This document shows, one piece after another, positions 49,921 to 59,064 of a stretch of 64,000 nt of DNA (positions are counted from its first letter, which is position 1; every line of letters begins with the position of its first letter). The stretch spans positions 2,480,001 through 2,544,000 of the forward strand of contig NZ_CP066784.1 of NCBI RefSeq assembly GCF_028751195.1. Direction: 5' to 3'. Source of the stretch: Alicyclobacillus sp. ALC3. GTDB lineage: Bacteria > Bacillota > Bacilli > Alicyclobacillales > Alicyclobacillaceae. The notes below the pieces were generated by a model. It worked only from the letters and a program-made list of their open reading frames with translations, did not search any database and was not told the DNA's origin. The position numbers and the translations under genes are program-made.

Positions 49921-50899
49921 ATGGCCTCTCGCCAGTCGTTCGTTCTGCTCTGAGCTTGTGGCGCCAATAGTCCAGCGTGTCTTGGACGGTTTGTTCGAGT
50001 GGTATCGTGGGCCTCCAGCCTGTACGAGTCGATAGTTTGTCAAAACCGGCCATCAAAAGTTCGACGTCGGATGGACGGAGGCGCGTGGGATCAACTTTGA
50101 CTTCAACATTCAAGTCCGTCAGCTTCAGTAGTTTGTCAACACACTCTTGAATGGTCCAGGACAGGCCAGTTCCAATGTTGTAAACCTCTCCAGGTTCTCC
50201 TTTCTCCAGCGCAAACCAATACGCTCGCACCACGTCACGCACATCGGTGAAGTCGCGCTTCGCCTGCAGATTTCCGACGTGCAAGACTGGTTCTCGTAGC
50301 TGCATTTCCATTTCAGCAATCTGCTTTGCAAAGTTCGATAGCACAAACACCTCACCGCGCCGGGGCCCCTCGTGATTAAATGCCCGAGTGCGGATGATGT
50401 GAAGGCCGTAGCTCCTGAAGTATTGGTAGCCCAGGAAATCTTGCGCCACTTTACTCACGGCGTATGTGCTAAGTGGTCTCAGAGGGTTGGTCTCCTGGAT
50501 AGGTGATTCCTCCGGTAAAACCAGACCATACTCCTCGCTGGAACATGCAATCTGCATGCGCACATTCTTGTCAAGACGACGAATCGATTCCATCAGATTG
50601 ACCTGCGAAATGACGTTGTTTGTCAGAGTGTCCGTCGGTGAATTCCAGGACGTCGGGACGAAACTCTGCGCCGCTAAGTGAAAAATATAGTCAGGTTGGA
50701 CGGTATGCAGCATTTCATGTACCGAAAACGCGTCGCGAAGTTCGCACTCCACGAGATGAATGTCACCAAGGATGCCTCGTATATGTTCCAGCGGACTGCG
50801 TATTCTTCGTGTTCCGTAAACCTCCACGCCCTGCTTCAACAGGAACTCTGCCAAATGACTTCCAGTAAATCCTGTGATGCCAGTAATCAAGGCTCTCAA
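49913..50899 (-). CDS. GDP-mannose 4,6-dehydratase / GDP-6-deoxy-4-ketomannose reductase-like protein
   Basis: A 328-residue extended SDR with TGITGFTGSHLAEFLL, HLAAQSFVPTSWNSP, the SSEEYG active-site region, YxxxK in YAVSKVAQDF, RAFNHEGPRRGEVFV and KRDFTDVRDVVRAYW. The RAFNHxGP and RDFTDVRD pattern is shared by Gmd and Rmd. Since a perosamine-type aminotransferase needs the Gmd product and no other dehydratase is nearby, Gmd activity is likelier by context. The TTG at 50899, eight bases after GGAGG, gives the family start MRALITGI. Coupled to manC. Confidence 0.82.
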   Translation of the reverse strand: MRALITGITGFTGSHLAEFLLKQGVEVYGTRRIRSPLEHIRGILGDIHLVECELRDAFSVHEMLHTVQPDYIFHLAAQSFVPTSWNSPTDTLTNNVISQVNLMESIRRLDKNVRMQIACSSEEYGLVLPEESPIQETNPLRPLSTYAVSKVAQDFLGYQYFRSYGLHIIRTRAFNHEGPRRGEVFVLSNFAKQIAEMEMQLREPVLHVGNLQAKRDFTDVRDVVRAYWFALEKGEPGEVYNIGTGLSWTIQECVDKLLKLTDLNVEVKVDPTRLRPSDVELLMAGFDKLSTRTGWRPTIPLEQTVQDTLDYWRHKLRAERTTGERPYD

Positions 50900-51039
50900 C
50901 TTGGAATCCTCCGTTCCGTCAGCGATATCCATGCGTGCGGTCTTACTAGTCATACTGTCTTGTTACGCGTATTACAGTAGATGAACAGGGAACCTGATTT
51001 CCTAACTAAGTGCAGGGGCGGGCGACCCAAGCACAAGCC

Positions 51040-51240
51040 TTATTGTGGAACGACGACGTATTCGATGTTTGTCGTGGGGATACGTAGCAGCAGACCAGGA
51101 CCATACGGGCCGTATGGCTCTTGCACTTGGATGTACGAAACTGCAACATCAGTCAATGTTCCGGAGAAAACTGTTCCACCGGTTACTGTGACGTCGACCA
51201 CCCGACCAATATACTCGGCAAGCATTGACGTGAACGTCAT
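51040..51240 (-). CDS. Small Sm-like protein, paralogue of the gene at 63161
   Basis: A 66-residue protein with ATG six bases after GGAGGCTCT. MTF-x2-MLA-x2-IGR-VVDVTV, FSGTLTDV, YIQVQEPYGP and RIPTTNIEYVVV line up through its whole length with the 67-residue product at 63161 (MTFQEMLASFLGRLAEVAV, FEGTIYRV, PPIYGP, VIPYINIDYVRI). Alternating strands and a GT turn suggest a five-strand Sm-like barrel; DUF2642-type spore proteins are the nearest thing I know. It lies 22 bases after the frameshifted partner gene. Confidence 0.75.
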   Translation of the reverse strand: MTFTSMLAEYIGRVVDVTVTGGTVFSGTLTDVAVSYIQVQEPYGPYGPGLLLRIPTTNIEYVVVPQ

Positions 51241-51262
51241 TTCGGAGAGCCTCCGTCCTCTA

Positions 51263-51577
51263 TTAAGCTGCAGAAGTGATTTTGCTATACGGAATGATCA
51301 AAATGTCCCATTGCTTTCAATGCTTCGACCGCATTAGTGCCAGCAACCGTAATCCTACCTGAGATGGATTCCGCTGCCGTCGTCACGGTTACTACTTCTC
51401 CGCGGACACTAGCCGCGGTAAAGAACGCCTCCAATGCCGGGTTTGCTGCCAGCCCACTTGCCCGTTTCGAGGATGACCATTTCTCCCGATCTGCAGCCGA
51501 TTCACTGTTAAAGTGCCCGCTTCGATGGGACGTGTTCGCACGATGTCTGTGTTGAACACTCGAACGCATCCTCCCAT
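51263..51577 (-). pseudogene. Frameshifted paralogue of the coiled-coil/Sm-like gene at 62582
   Basis: The central frame reads LAANPALEAFFTAASVRGEVVTVTT then SGRITVAGTNAVEALKAMG, matching IIPNPALQAYFESK, QTVTVTT, SGVVIVVGTDAVEIREAGG in the 62.6 kb gene. That frame then runs into HFDHSV and stops. Shifting by two bases gives ILIIPYSKITSAA and a stop at 51263, matching DIVIIPYSKVTAVS. The N-terminus (ATG 51577, MGGCVRVFNTDIVRTRP) is in the same frame as the end, so two compensating shifts separate it from the middle. The ~100-residue coiled coil of the intact paralogue is missing. Either a pseudogene or sequence errors. Confidence 0.72.
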
Positions 51578-51820
51578 ATGGCCCGCCGACTCCTTCCACG
51601 ATTCTCTTCCTTCATCGGCATACTACGGTGCACGGATGAGACGTGCTCGGGCATGTACCTAACTTCATGGCAAGTAACCATACAAATGGGAGGCTATCCT
51701 GATGGATTGACCGAACAAACTGTACTGATGCCGTCTCAGTACGGTCAGTCGGCGGATAGTATGGTCGAGAGTGCATCAGTGTTTCGAAAGTATCCTGACT
51801 TGTGAAGAGAGGAACGAAAC

Positions 51821-52456
51821 ATGCCTGAAAGAGTCATCATCCTTGGGGCGGGTGGGCATGCAAAGGTGATCGCCGAGACCCTGCGTATGAACCCTGACTA
51901 TGAAATTTTAGGTTGTTTATCCGAAAAAGGGATTTATTATATCGGAGGTAGGCTCCGAGTTATCGGAGACGACACGCTGCTTCCTACACTCTACAAAGAC
52001 GGTGTCCGTCAGGTGGTCATTGGGATTGGAGACAATCGAGTCAGACACGAACGAGCAAACGCGGTGCGCCACCTCGGCTTCAGTCTCTTGAATGTGATTC
52101 ACCCAACTGCCTATGTCTCGGAATCTGTCACGTTGGGGTCAGGGGTCGTGATTATGGCGAATACCGTCGTGAACACGGATACACGCATCGATGACAACAC
52201 CATCATCAATACGGGCACCACTGTCGATCACGACTGTGTGATTGAGGACTCATGTCATATTGCACCTGGGTGCACTCTCTCAGGCGGCGTTCGTGTAGGT
52301 GCTGGAACATGGCTTGGCACGGGAACAAGTGTCATCGACCACATTTCGATTGGTGCCTGGTCAGTCATCGGGGCGGGCGCAGTTGTTGTAACGGACCTCC
52401 CCTCTGATTGCATCGCATACGGAGTTCCCGCACGCGTACAAAGGTCGCTGAAATAA
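51821..52456 (+). CDS. NeuD/PglD/PerB-like sugar O/N-acetyltransferase
   Basis: A 211-residue acetyl-CoA-dependent transferase. N-terminal Rossmann-like PglD domain (ERVIILGAGGHAKVIAETL), then a left-handed beta-helix with hexapeptide repeats (VTLGSGVVIMANTVVNTDTRIDDN, VDHDCVIEDSCHIAPGCTLSGGV) with the catalytic His in VDHDC. The ATG follows GAGAGGAA. Immediately upstream of a perosamine-type aminotransferase, it probably N-acetylates the 4-amino sugar. It is also the only intact enzyme of this class here that might replace the broken acetyltransferase after legI. Confidence 0.88.
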   Translation: MPERVIILGAGGHAKVIAETLRMNPDYEILGCLSEKGIYYIGGRLRVIGDDTLLPTLYKDGVRQVVIGIGDNRVRHERANAVRHLGFSLLNVIHPTAYVSESVTLGSGVVIMANTVVNTDTRIDDNTIINTGTTVDHDCVIEDSCHIAPGCTLSGGVRVGAGTWLGTGTSVIDHISIGAWSVIGAGAVVVTDLPSDCIAYGVPARVQRSLK

Positions 52457-52481
52457 TTACTCTTCGGAGGGGTGGTTCAGA

Positions 52482-53609
52482 GTGTTTAACTCCTATCCCG
52501 TATCGGCTCCTACGCTGAATGGCAATGAACGTAAGTATGTGATGGACTGCGTCGACTCGACGTGGATATCTTCAAAGGGAGGATACATTGACCGATTTGA
52601 AGAAGAACTCGCCACATTTTGCCACGCAAAACATGCCATCGTCTGTAGTAGTGGGACAACGGCACTGCATCTCGCGCTGATGGCCTATGACGTTCAGCCG
52701 GGGGATGAGGTGATGGTTCCCACGTTGACCTTTGTTGCGACCGCAAACGCGGTGACGTACTGCGGAGCCGTTCCCGTCTTCGTCGACGTCGACCCGGTCA
52801 CCTGGAACATGGATGCCGCTCTGGTTGAGGCCAAGATTACCCCAAGGACCAAAGGCATAATCCCTGTTCATCTGTACGGTCATCCAGCCGATATGGACCC
52901 GATTCTGACAATCGCCAGGAGGCACGGATTGTTTGTCGTGGAGGATGCGGCCGAGGCGATTGGGGCTCAGTACCGGGGACAATCCGTCGGTTCAATTGGT
53001 AATGCAGCGATTTTTAGCTTTTTTGGAAACAAAATCATTACGACCGGTGAGGGTGGGGCCGTCACAACCAACGACGACACCATTGCTGCGAAGGTAAGAC
53101 TCCTTCGGGACCAAGGGATGGACAGGGCCAAACGCTACTGGTATCCCACAATTGGCTACAACTACAGAATGACGAACGTACAGGCTGCGATTGGGTGTGC
53201 TCAACTGGAGAGAATTTCATGGCATATCGAGCAGAGGACTCGGGTCGCGAAATTGTACACCGAGTTTCTCAACGAGTGCCAAGATGTGATGTTGCCACGC
53301 GAGCGGGAATGGGCCAAAAGCGTTTCTTGGATGTTCAGTATCGTGCTCCAGTTCGGCTCGGAGGTTTCGAGAGATTCCATGCAGAATCGTCTTGCAGAAG
53401 TGGGGATTGAGACCAGACCGTTCTTTTACCCAATGCATAGGTTGCCCCCATACGCCCACCTTCACGAGAATTCGGAGTTTCCGGTCGCTAACCGCATTTC
53501 AACCCGCGGTCTGAACCTTCCAACCTATGCAGCACTCAGACGAGAGGACATTGACTACATCAGCGGCCAAGTCAAAGATGTCGTATCAGAGCTGAGTCAG
53601 TCTGAGTGA
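52482..53609 (+). CDS. GDP-perosamine synthase-like PLP aminotransferase
   Basis: A 375-residue DegT/DnrJ/EryC1-family aminotransferase. MDCVDSTWISSKGGYIDRFE, SSGTTALHLALMAY, TWNMDAALVEAKITPRTKG, PVHLYGHPADMDPI, VEDAAEAIGAQYRG, the aldimine lysine in FFGNKIITTGEGG and YNYRMTNVQAAIG closely fit perosamine synthases acting on GDP-4-keto-6-deoxymannose. The GTG start follows GGAGGGGTGG. With manC, the gmd-like gene and the acetyltransferase it completes a route to GDP-N-acetylperosamine. Confidence 0.87.
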   Translation: MFNSYPVSAPTLNGNERKYVMDCVDSTWISSKGGYIDRFEEELATFCHAKHAIVCSSGTTALHLALMAYDVQPGDEVMVPTLTFVATANAVTYCGAVPVFVDVDPVTWNMDAALVEAKITPRTKGIIPVHLYGHPADMDPILTIARRHGLFVVEDAAEAIGAQYRGQSVGSIGNAAIFSFFGNKIITTGEGGAVTTNDDTIAAKVRLLRDQGMDRAKRYWYPTIGYNYRMTNVQAAIGCAQLERISWHIEQRTRVAKLYTEFLNECQDVMLPREREWAKSVSWMFSIVLQFGSEVSRDSMQNRLAEVGIETRPFFYPMHRLPPYAHLHENSEFPVANRISTRGLNLPTYAALRREDIDYISGQVKDVVSELSQSE

Positions 53610-54802
53610 TTCGGTGAATTTCCAGGCGTCACTCTCGCCGCCAATGCCAGATACTCCTTGGCCACATGTACCCATGTGCGAGTCAAAAGGGGCTTGATGA
53701 CTGCCTGTTGCCTTTCAAACAACGCTGGCTGAGGGTGGAATAGGTCTGCTATCGAGTGCTCCATCTCATCGAGATCACAGGGATCAAAGCTTGGAAATAC
53801 GCTGATATCCGCCAGTAATTCCTGGATTGGTTCAATCCGGCTGAAAGCGACAGGGGTATCCATCAACAGGGATTCGAGTATTTGAAACGGGAAACTGCCC
53901 TCAAACAGTGTGGGTACGACAGTCCCCACCGCGTATTTGAATAAGGACGGTAAATCACTGGCTGGAATGCGGCCAACGAAGATAACGTGATTTGCAACAT
54001 CGCGATAAACCCGAAGTAAGGATGATATTTCAGACTTCAGGGGGCTGTTCATGTAGTGGTCGGTGAGGACGAGGTGATACGTAGCTGCACAGCCCGTCTG
54101 TGACCGCAGGTACCTCAGGAAAGCTTCAATTAACCTCGGATGATTCTTGTGCAGACGAATAGCAGATGGATAAACAAGATAGGGTCTGGACAATCGATAC
54201 CTATGACGCAGCGTCGCCTCGTCGAGTATCTGCATCTGTTCGTATTCCTCGGTAGGTGCAGCGAGTCTTATCATTTCGGTTTTCGAGTCAGGTAACTGCA
54301 GTAACCTACCCTCGTTGGTCCTCGTGAAATTAGAGGAAAAAACGACTGCCGCCGCTTCCTTTGTCATAGATTGGACGGTCTTGTCAAATCTGCTGAAGTA
54401 GTCGGGAAATCGAGGAACGTACACGGACCGGAAGTGTTCGTGAACCAAGTCATGTAGACACAAGATGAACGGTTGCTTCAACTCCAGGGCAAGTTCTAAT
54501 CCGACGTACGGAACCAACCATGCATCAACCTGGAGGTGTTGGTTCACCCAGTTTAGGTTTTTCCTCGGATTGAATGGGTCGCACTCGTAAGTGAACAGGC
54601 GTGCTGAGTACCTGGATTTGATTCGATGAAGCAGTTGTTCGACGTTTTGAGCGTTCAGTTTGTCGACGACCAGTCGAAGGGTCAGTCTCTCGTTGGCCAT
54701 GAGCATTCCTTCCACAATCCGCGCGGTAAAACGTCCTATACCTTCACTATCCATATCAGTCATTCTCTGCTTATATGCCAAAAACACACCAATGACAGGC
54801 AT
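53597..54802 (-). CDS. Glycosyltransferase (GT4-like), paralogue of the gene at 57411
   Basis: A 401-residue GT-B glycosyltransferase. N-terminal VFLAYKQRMTD-GEGIGRFTARIVEGML, WLVPYVGLELAL, FILCLHDLVHEHF; C-terminal RPYLVYPSAIRLHKNHPRLIEAF and the nucleotide-sugar segment GTVVPTLFEGSFPFQILESLLMDTPVAFS. It aligns along its length with the product at 57411. The ATG at 54802 follows CGGAG/GGAGG; upstream in-frame sequence lacks family similarity. The 3' end overlaps the converging aminotransferase by 13 bases. Donor sugar unknown. Confidence 0.85.
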   Translation of the reverse strand: MPVIGVFLAYKQRMTDMDSEGIGRFTARIVEGMLMANERLTLRLVVDKLNAQNVEQLLHRIKSRYSARLFTYECDPFNPRKNLNWVNQHLQVDAWLVPYVGLELALELKQPFILCLHDLVHEHFRSVYVPRFPDYFSRFDKTVQSMTKEAAAVVFSSNFTRTNEGRLLQLPDSKTEMIRLAAPTEEYEQMQILDEATLRHRYRLSRPYLVYPSAIRLHKNHPRLIEAFLRYLRSQTGCAATYHLVLTDHYMNSPLKSEISSLLRVYRDVANHVIFVGRIPASDLPSLFKYAVGTVVPTLFEGSFPFQILESLLMDTPVAFSRIEPIQELLADISVFPSFDPCDLDEMEHSIADLFHPQPALFERQQAVIKPLLTRTWVHVAKEYLALAARVTPGNSPNHSD

Positions 54803-55024
54803 CTGACTCCGTGCTCCTCCATGTACCATTTGCTTGCATTGGATTTTATGCCTCGATGGCTCTGCATGTGATCGTGTTTGGGGGCACTTGTCGGGTCGGG
54901 GGTCACACGCTCCTTCTACTTGATTCAAGACTGGACAGCCATCCATGCCGGGGTCTTGAGTGGATTCATATGATCAACTAGCTCGGGGCTGACCAGGGCG
55001 GCAAGTACCTGAAGGAGGATTTCT

Positions 55025-56197
55025 ATGCGGCTGTTGGTTTGGTGCTCTTCGGCATCCCTAGGCGGAGGTACGAAACTGTTTAACGGTCTGGTTTCAGCTT
55101 TGGCAAAGGACGCGAACATTGAGTTTATGCGAGTGGTGTTAAACTGCCCACCTGAGATGAGGAGGGACATTCGAATTGAAAGGAATTTGAATGTGGAGAT
55201 TGTAGAGTTGCCGCAGGGTGACAACTCAACCGGCCTGGAACAGGCAAGGTTACTGGCACAAGATTGCCATGTGGTGTACTTCTTTTGGCCTCATCAGCGC
55301 GAGTGGATGGACCTGCGCCGTCCAACAGTTTGTACTTTTCACGATACAACATTGTTTGACTATGTACCGCCATTTGCCGTCGGGTCTCACATCAGTGCAG
55401 AGTATAAAAGAGCTGTGCGCTGGATGTCCAATTCGACCATGGTTGTGGCTCCGTCCATACACGTCGCGTCTAGGATTCAAACGCATTTCGACGTTGTACG
55501 GGACCACATCACAGTGATTCCTCATGTCTTAATGCCTGCACCGACAAGCTCTGGGAGCATCCTTCATGAGCGGTTGAGTGAGATACCCGAAAAGTACATT
55601 CTGTATCCCGCCAATACATCACCGCACAAGAATCACGCCAATTTGTTTCTCGCCTATCAACGTTTTGCGGCTCATAATGAATATCCCCTCGTTCTCACTG
55701 GATTTTTAACAGACACACTGCGCAAGGCTCCGCCGGAATGGTCCGAGATTGCCTATATTCCCTGGTTGCAGTCCGTGATTAGGGATGCCGGGCTTCGGAT
55801 TGACCGTCAGTTGTACCCGCTTGGATTCATTTCACATCAACACATGCAGTCGCTGATTCAGTTTGCCACAGCCGTAATTATGCCCAGCATTTCCGAGGGC
55901 GGAGGAAGTTACCCAGTCGAAGAGGCCCTTCAGTCTGGGACCCCCGTCCTTTGCTCGGATATTCCCGTGCTTCGCGAACAAATGGCGTCTCATACAGCGA
56001 AGGTGATATGGTTCGACCCGTGGTCTCCGGACTCGATTGCCCGCGCTCTTGAAGAACTCATCCGCGGCTACGCTGGATACAAACGCTCCGCCATCGAGGG
56101 AACGAGTAATCCCAAGATGAGCTGGGAGAAACTCGCACAGAAGTACTCCTCCACATTCAGCGAAGCGTATCTGCGCTACCGCCGTTCACTGTCATGA
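55025..56197 (+). CDS. Glycosyltransferase family 4-like protein
   Basis: A 390-residue GT-B enzyme: GGGTKLFNGLVSAL near the N-terminus, VVYFFWPHQREWMDLRRPTVCTFHDTTLFDY in the acceptor domain, ILYPANTSPHKNHANLFLAY and the donor site AVIMPSISEGGGSYPVEEALQSGTPVLCSDIPVLRE. ATG 55025 follows AAGGAGGA. First of three plus-strand transferase genes with small gaps, likely one operon building the repeat unit of a surface glycan. Confidence 0.88.
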   Translation: MRLLVWCSSASLGGGTKLFNGLVSALAKDANIEFMRVVLNCPPEMRRDIRIERNLNVEIVELPQGDNSTGLEQARLLAQDCHVVYFFWPHQREWMDLRRPTVCTFHDTTLFDYVPPFAVGSHISAEYKRAVRWMSNSTMVVAPSIHVASRIQTHFDVVRDHITVIPHVLMPAPTSSGSILHERLSEIPEKYILYPANTSPHKNHANLFLAYQRFAAHNEYPLVLTGFLTDTLRKAPPEWSEIAYIPWLQSVIRDAGLRIDRQLYPLGFISHQHMQSLIQFATAVIMPSISEGGGSYPVEEALQSGTPVLCSDIPVLREQMASHTAKVIWFDPWSPDSIARALEELIRGYAGYKRSAIEGTSNPKMSWEKLAQKYSSTFSEAYLRYRRSLS

Positions 56198-56235
56198 AAC
56201 TGGTTGTCCCATCGTAGTCGTGGGGGGGAGAATCG

Positions 56236-57318
56236 TTGCAGAACAAGGAGCGCCGTATTCTCTGGCTATTAAATCACAAAACCTTAATGCCCTTCGAAGT
56301 TCCACTCCTGCAATCACTGGGCTTTGAAGTGTTCACCCCAAAAGTCATACCCAATCATACTGGGGATTTTCGTAGTACGATAGTTGATTTTTCGTATGAC
56401 AGTGGACTAACAATTCCCGACGATGTACTTCGGAAGCTCAATTCCTTTGACTTTTATGCCGACAGACCGTGGCCTAGCGATATCACGGCGGCTTTGAATC
56501 ATTACTTTGGAATAGCTATCACATGCATCATGAAGTATCCGTTTCAGGGCATCATGACGGGGTTTTCAGGAAAAGTCATCATGCGCGTCTTTGGCGTAGA
56601 TAACACGATGACCTATGGAAAGGTTCTGCATCTAATTTTCGGTGAACAAGTGGATTCCTGGTTGGAAGCGGTGAAGGACCGATTTTGGTTTGGCGAGAGT
56701 TACGAGCAACTGGCGGAGTGTGAGGCTACGTTTCTTCGAGACAGGGCCCTGTTCTTACCCGTTGGTATTCCGCAAAGTGTATGGAGGTTCCAGAACACAT
56801 GGCAAGGCACAGACAAGCAAGTCTTGTTTGTGTGCTCGAACATCAACGACAATCCCTACTATACAAAAGTGTACCGAGATTTCAAAGAACAATTCGGTGA
56901 CTTTCCACATGTCATCGTGGGTCAACAAGGGTCTCCCGTGAGCGATTCGCATGTCTTGGCAAACGTTCGTGACGACCAACTTCGCGAATTATTTCAGCGC
57001 AGCAAAGTACTGTACTATCACTCTCACGAAGCGAGGCATCTACACTACGCGCCCGTGGAGGCAGCTATTTTCGGCACGCCAGTTGTGTTTTACAGGGATA
57101 GTCTGCTTAGGCGCATTGCTGGGGATGAGGTACACGGAGCCGTAGATAACATCCATCACGCGCGCGAGTTGGTTTCTCGGCTCTTGCAGAGCGATTGCGA
57201 GACTGTGGAAAGCTTGCGACAAAGCCAGCACGTCCTCCAATGTTCGTTCACTCGCGAGTACTGTGAACGAACATTTCGCAGAAATTTGTCGAAGCATGGC
57301 TTTCTCTTACCGTCTTGA
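56236..57318 (+). CDS. Probable glycosyltransferase, family unclear
   Basis: A 360-residue protein starting at TTG after GGGGGGAGAA. The N-terminus (RRILWLLNHKTLMPFEVPLLQSLGFEVFTPK) and C-terminal LFVCSNINDNPYYTKVYRDF, VLYYHSHEARHLHYAPVEAAIFGTPVVFYRDSLLRR have GT-B features: a Rossmann-like start and an EAAIFGTPVVF motif resembling the E-x7-E donor site. The middle (YFGIAITCIMKYPFQGIMTGFSGKVIMRVFG) is unusual. It sits between two clear glycosyltransferases. Donor and acceptor unknown. Confidence 0.7.
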   Translation: MQNKERRILWLLNHKTLMPFEVPLLQSLGFEVFTPKVIPNHTGDFRSTIVDFSYDSGLTIPDDVLRKLNSFDFYADRPWPSDITAALNHYFGIAITCIMKYPFQGIMTGFSGKVIMRVFGVDNTMTYGKVLHLIFGEQVDSWLEAVKDRFWFGESYEQLAECEATFLRDRALFLPVGIPQSVWRFQNTWQGTDKQVLFVCSNINDNPYYTKVYRDFKEQFGDFPHVIVGQQGSPVSDSHVLANVRDDQLRELFQRSKVLYYHSHEARHLHYAPVEAAIFGTPVVFYRDSLLRRIAGDEVHGAVDNIHHARELVSRLLQSDCETVESLRQSQHVLQCSFTREYCERTFRRNLSKHGFLLPS

Positions 57319-57410
57319 AAATTCGCTTTGCGTGTCGTGACGTCAGCCGTTTCGTCTGCCAGGTGTTGTGCACAGTATACGCTGTCCTTTGTGGAGGGAG
57401 CGGTAGACGC

Positions 57411-58622
57411 ATGCTGGTCGGTGCTTTACAACGCATGGTACACGTTGGGCTGTTCCTCGGATACTCCATTGACGTTGGGGAACATTTTGATGGAGAAGGA
57501 ATCGGTAGATTTATCATCCGCTTGACAGACGGCTTGTTGCGGTGTAACCGCGCGCTGGTGCTGCACGTGACGACAACGGAGAGAAACTATCAAGTTGTTG
57601 AACAAGCTTTACAACGGAACCTGTCCTCGATGAATCGTACTAGGATGGTTCACCACAAATTTAGCACTGTAGAATGGGTAAATCAGCACGTTGAGGTGTG
57701 TGGATGGATTGTACCCTATATCGGCATGGAGATGGCCGTCGGACTAGAGCGACCGTTTATTGTGTCTCTCCACGACTTGGTGTACTTGCATTTCCCGGAT
57801 GTGTACGACAAAGCTCACCCGGGTTTTTTTGAACCGTTTGGACGAGTCGTAGATGCCGTCACAAGTCGGGCATCTAAGGTGGTTTTCCATTCGGACTTTA
57901 CACGTAATCATGAAGGAATGGTTTTCCTGCAGACTCCTCCCTCAAAGGCGCATGTCATTCGGCTTGCGGCTCCCATCGAAGAGTACAGGTCCTTTGGAGT
58001 CAGTGTTGAAGATGTCTTTAGAAACCACTATGGTTTGTTTCAGCCCTACATCGTGTACCCGTCGATGATTCGACTGCACAAAAACCATGTCCGCCTCATT
58101 CAAGCGTTCTTGAATTTCCGGCAGTCTGCTGTAGGGTCAAAGTCCAACCTCAAACTTGTGCTGACAGACTGCCTTCAGAACCGGCCACAGCATGACGAAA
58201 TTTCGCAGTTACTGGCGGATTGCAGGAGTGAATCCGATAGAAACAGTGTCGTTTTCTTGGGGAGAGTGGCGGCGCAAGACCTTCCGTCTCTGTATAAATA
58301 CAGCGTCGGCACAATAATTCCCACGTTGTTTGAAGGCGGTTTTCCATTCCAAGTATTGGAGTCCGTGGTAATGAACACACCGGCGGCAGTTAGCCGAATC
58401 GAGGTTATCAGGGAGTCATTGCCTAACTTGGACGCGTTTATGGCATTTGATCCCTATTCACTAGAGGAACTTGAGTCGGCGATTTCAAATCTGTGGAAAC
58501 TTGGTGGTAGCCTTGTTCCAGCACAACAGGCTGCCACACGACACTTGTTGAAGAGGACTTGGACACAAGTCGCTGCAGACTATTGTCAATTGCTCATGTC
58601 AACGGTCAGTGAATCGCAATGA
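57411..58622 (+). CDS. Glycosyltransferase (GT4-like), paralogue of the gene at 53597
   Basis: A 403-residue GT-B enzyme: VGLFLGYSIDV-GEGIGRFIIRLTDGLL, WIVPYIGMEMAV, FIVSLHDLVYLHFPDVY, QPYIVYPSMIRLHKNHVRLIQAF and GTIIPTLFEGGFPFQVLESVVMNTPAAVS. Each of these has a counterpart in the minus-strand gene at 53597, so the pair arose by duplication. The ATG at 57411 is ten bases after GGAGGGAG; a TTG at 57315 overlapping the previous stop, and an ATG at 57435, are alternatives. Last of the glycosyltransferase run. Confidence 0.85.
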   Translation: MLVGALQRMVHVGLFLGYSIDVGEHFDGEGIGRFIIRLTDGLLRCNRALVLHVTTTERNYQVVEQALQRNLSSMNRTRMVHHKFSTVEWVNQHVEVCGWIVPYIGMEMAVGLERPFIVSLHDLVYLHFPDVYDKAHPGFFEPFGRVVDAVTSRASKVVFHSDFTRNHEGMVFLQTPPSKAHVIRLAAPIEEYRSFGVSVEDVFRNHYGLFQPYIVYPSMIRLHKNHVRLIQAFLNFRQSAVGSKSNLKLVLTDCLQNRPQHDEISQLLADCRSESDRNSVVFLGRVAAQDLPSLYKYSVGTIIPTLFEGGFPFQVLESVVMNTPAAVSRIEVIRESLPNLDAFMAFDPYSLEELESAISNLWKLGGSLVPAQQAATRHLLKRTWTQVAADYCQLLMSTVSESQ

Positions 58623-59064
58623 ACCCAACCACGAAGGGTTTGCGTATGACGAATGCTCGTCAAGTCAATGCGAATAGTCCGCTACCGTTTTTGATCGACT
58701 GAACCTACTGATGCACTGGAAGGTCGAGTTTATGTAGCCTTCGATAATTCAACGCCCAATTTCTGCGTAGCCGCCGAAAGCGTCAAACGGTCGCTGGTCG
58801 ACATCTAGCGTCCCCATGCATGTTTCTGCGCTTCCTTGATCAGGCTAACCGCTAACTGACATGGAAAGGTGCGGTCCTCATGGCATGTTTTCCTGCACGC
58901 GCCGTCAAACGAAGTGTCAAGAGCACCGCAAGGCGCATTGCCAATCAAACGCTTGACACGCGCGAGTTTGCGGTCCGTTCACCGTTTACGGCGACAACTT
59001 GTGTTCCCGTGTACACCAACTCGGCGAGGTGGGGGTCGACGGACCGATCTAAACGGGAGTACGC
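58623..59064. other. Intergenic region, no gene supported
   Basis: A 440 base gap between the last glycosyltransferase and the L,D-transpeptidase. A 70-codon frame at 58880-59092 has a fair GAAAGGTG site but an Arg/Thr-rich product without recognisable features, and it overlaps the transpeptidase start. I see no clear promoter or repeat. Confidence 0.5.
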
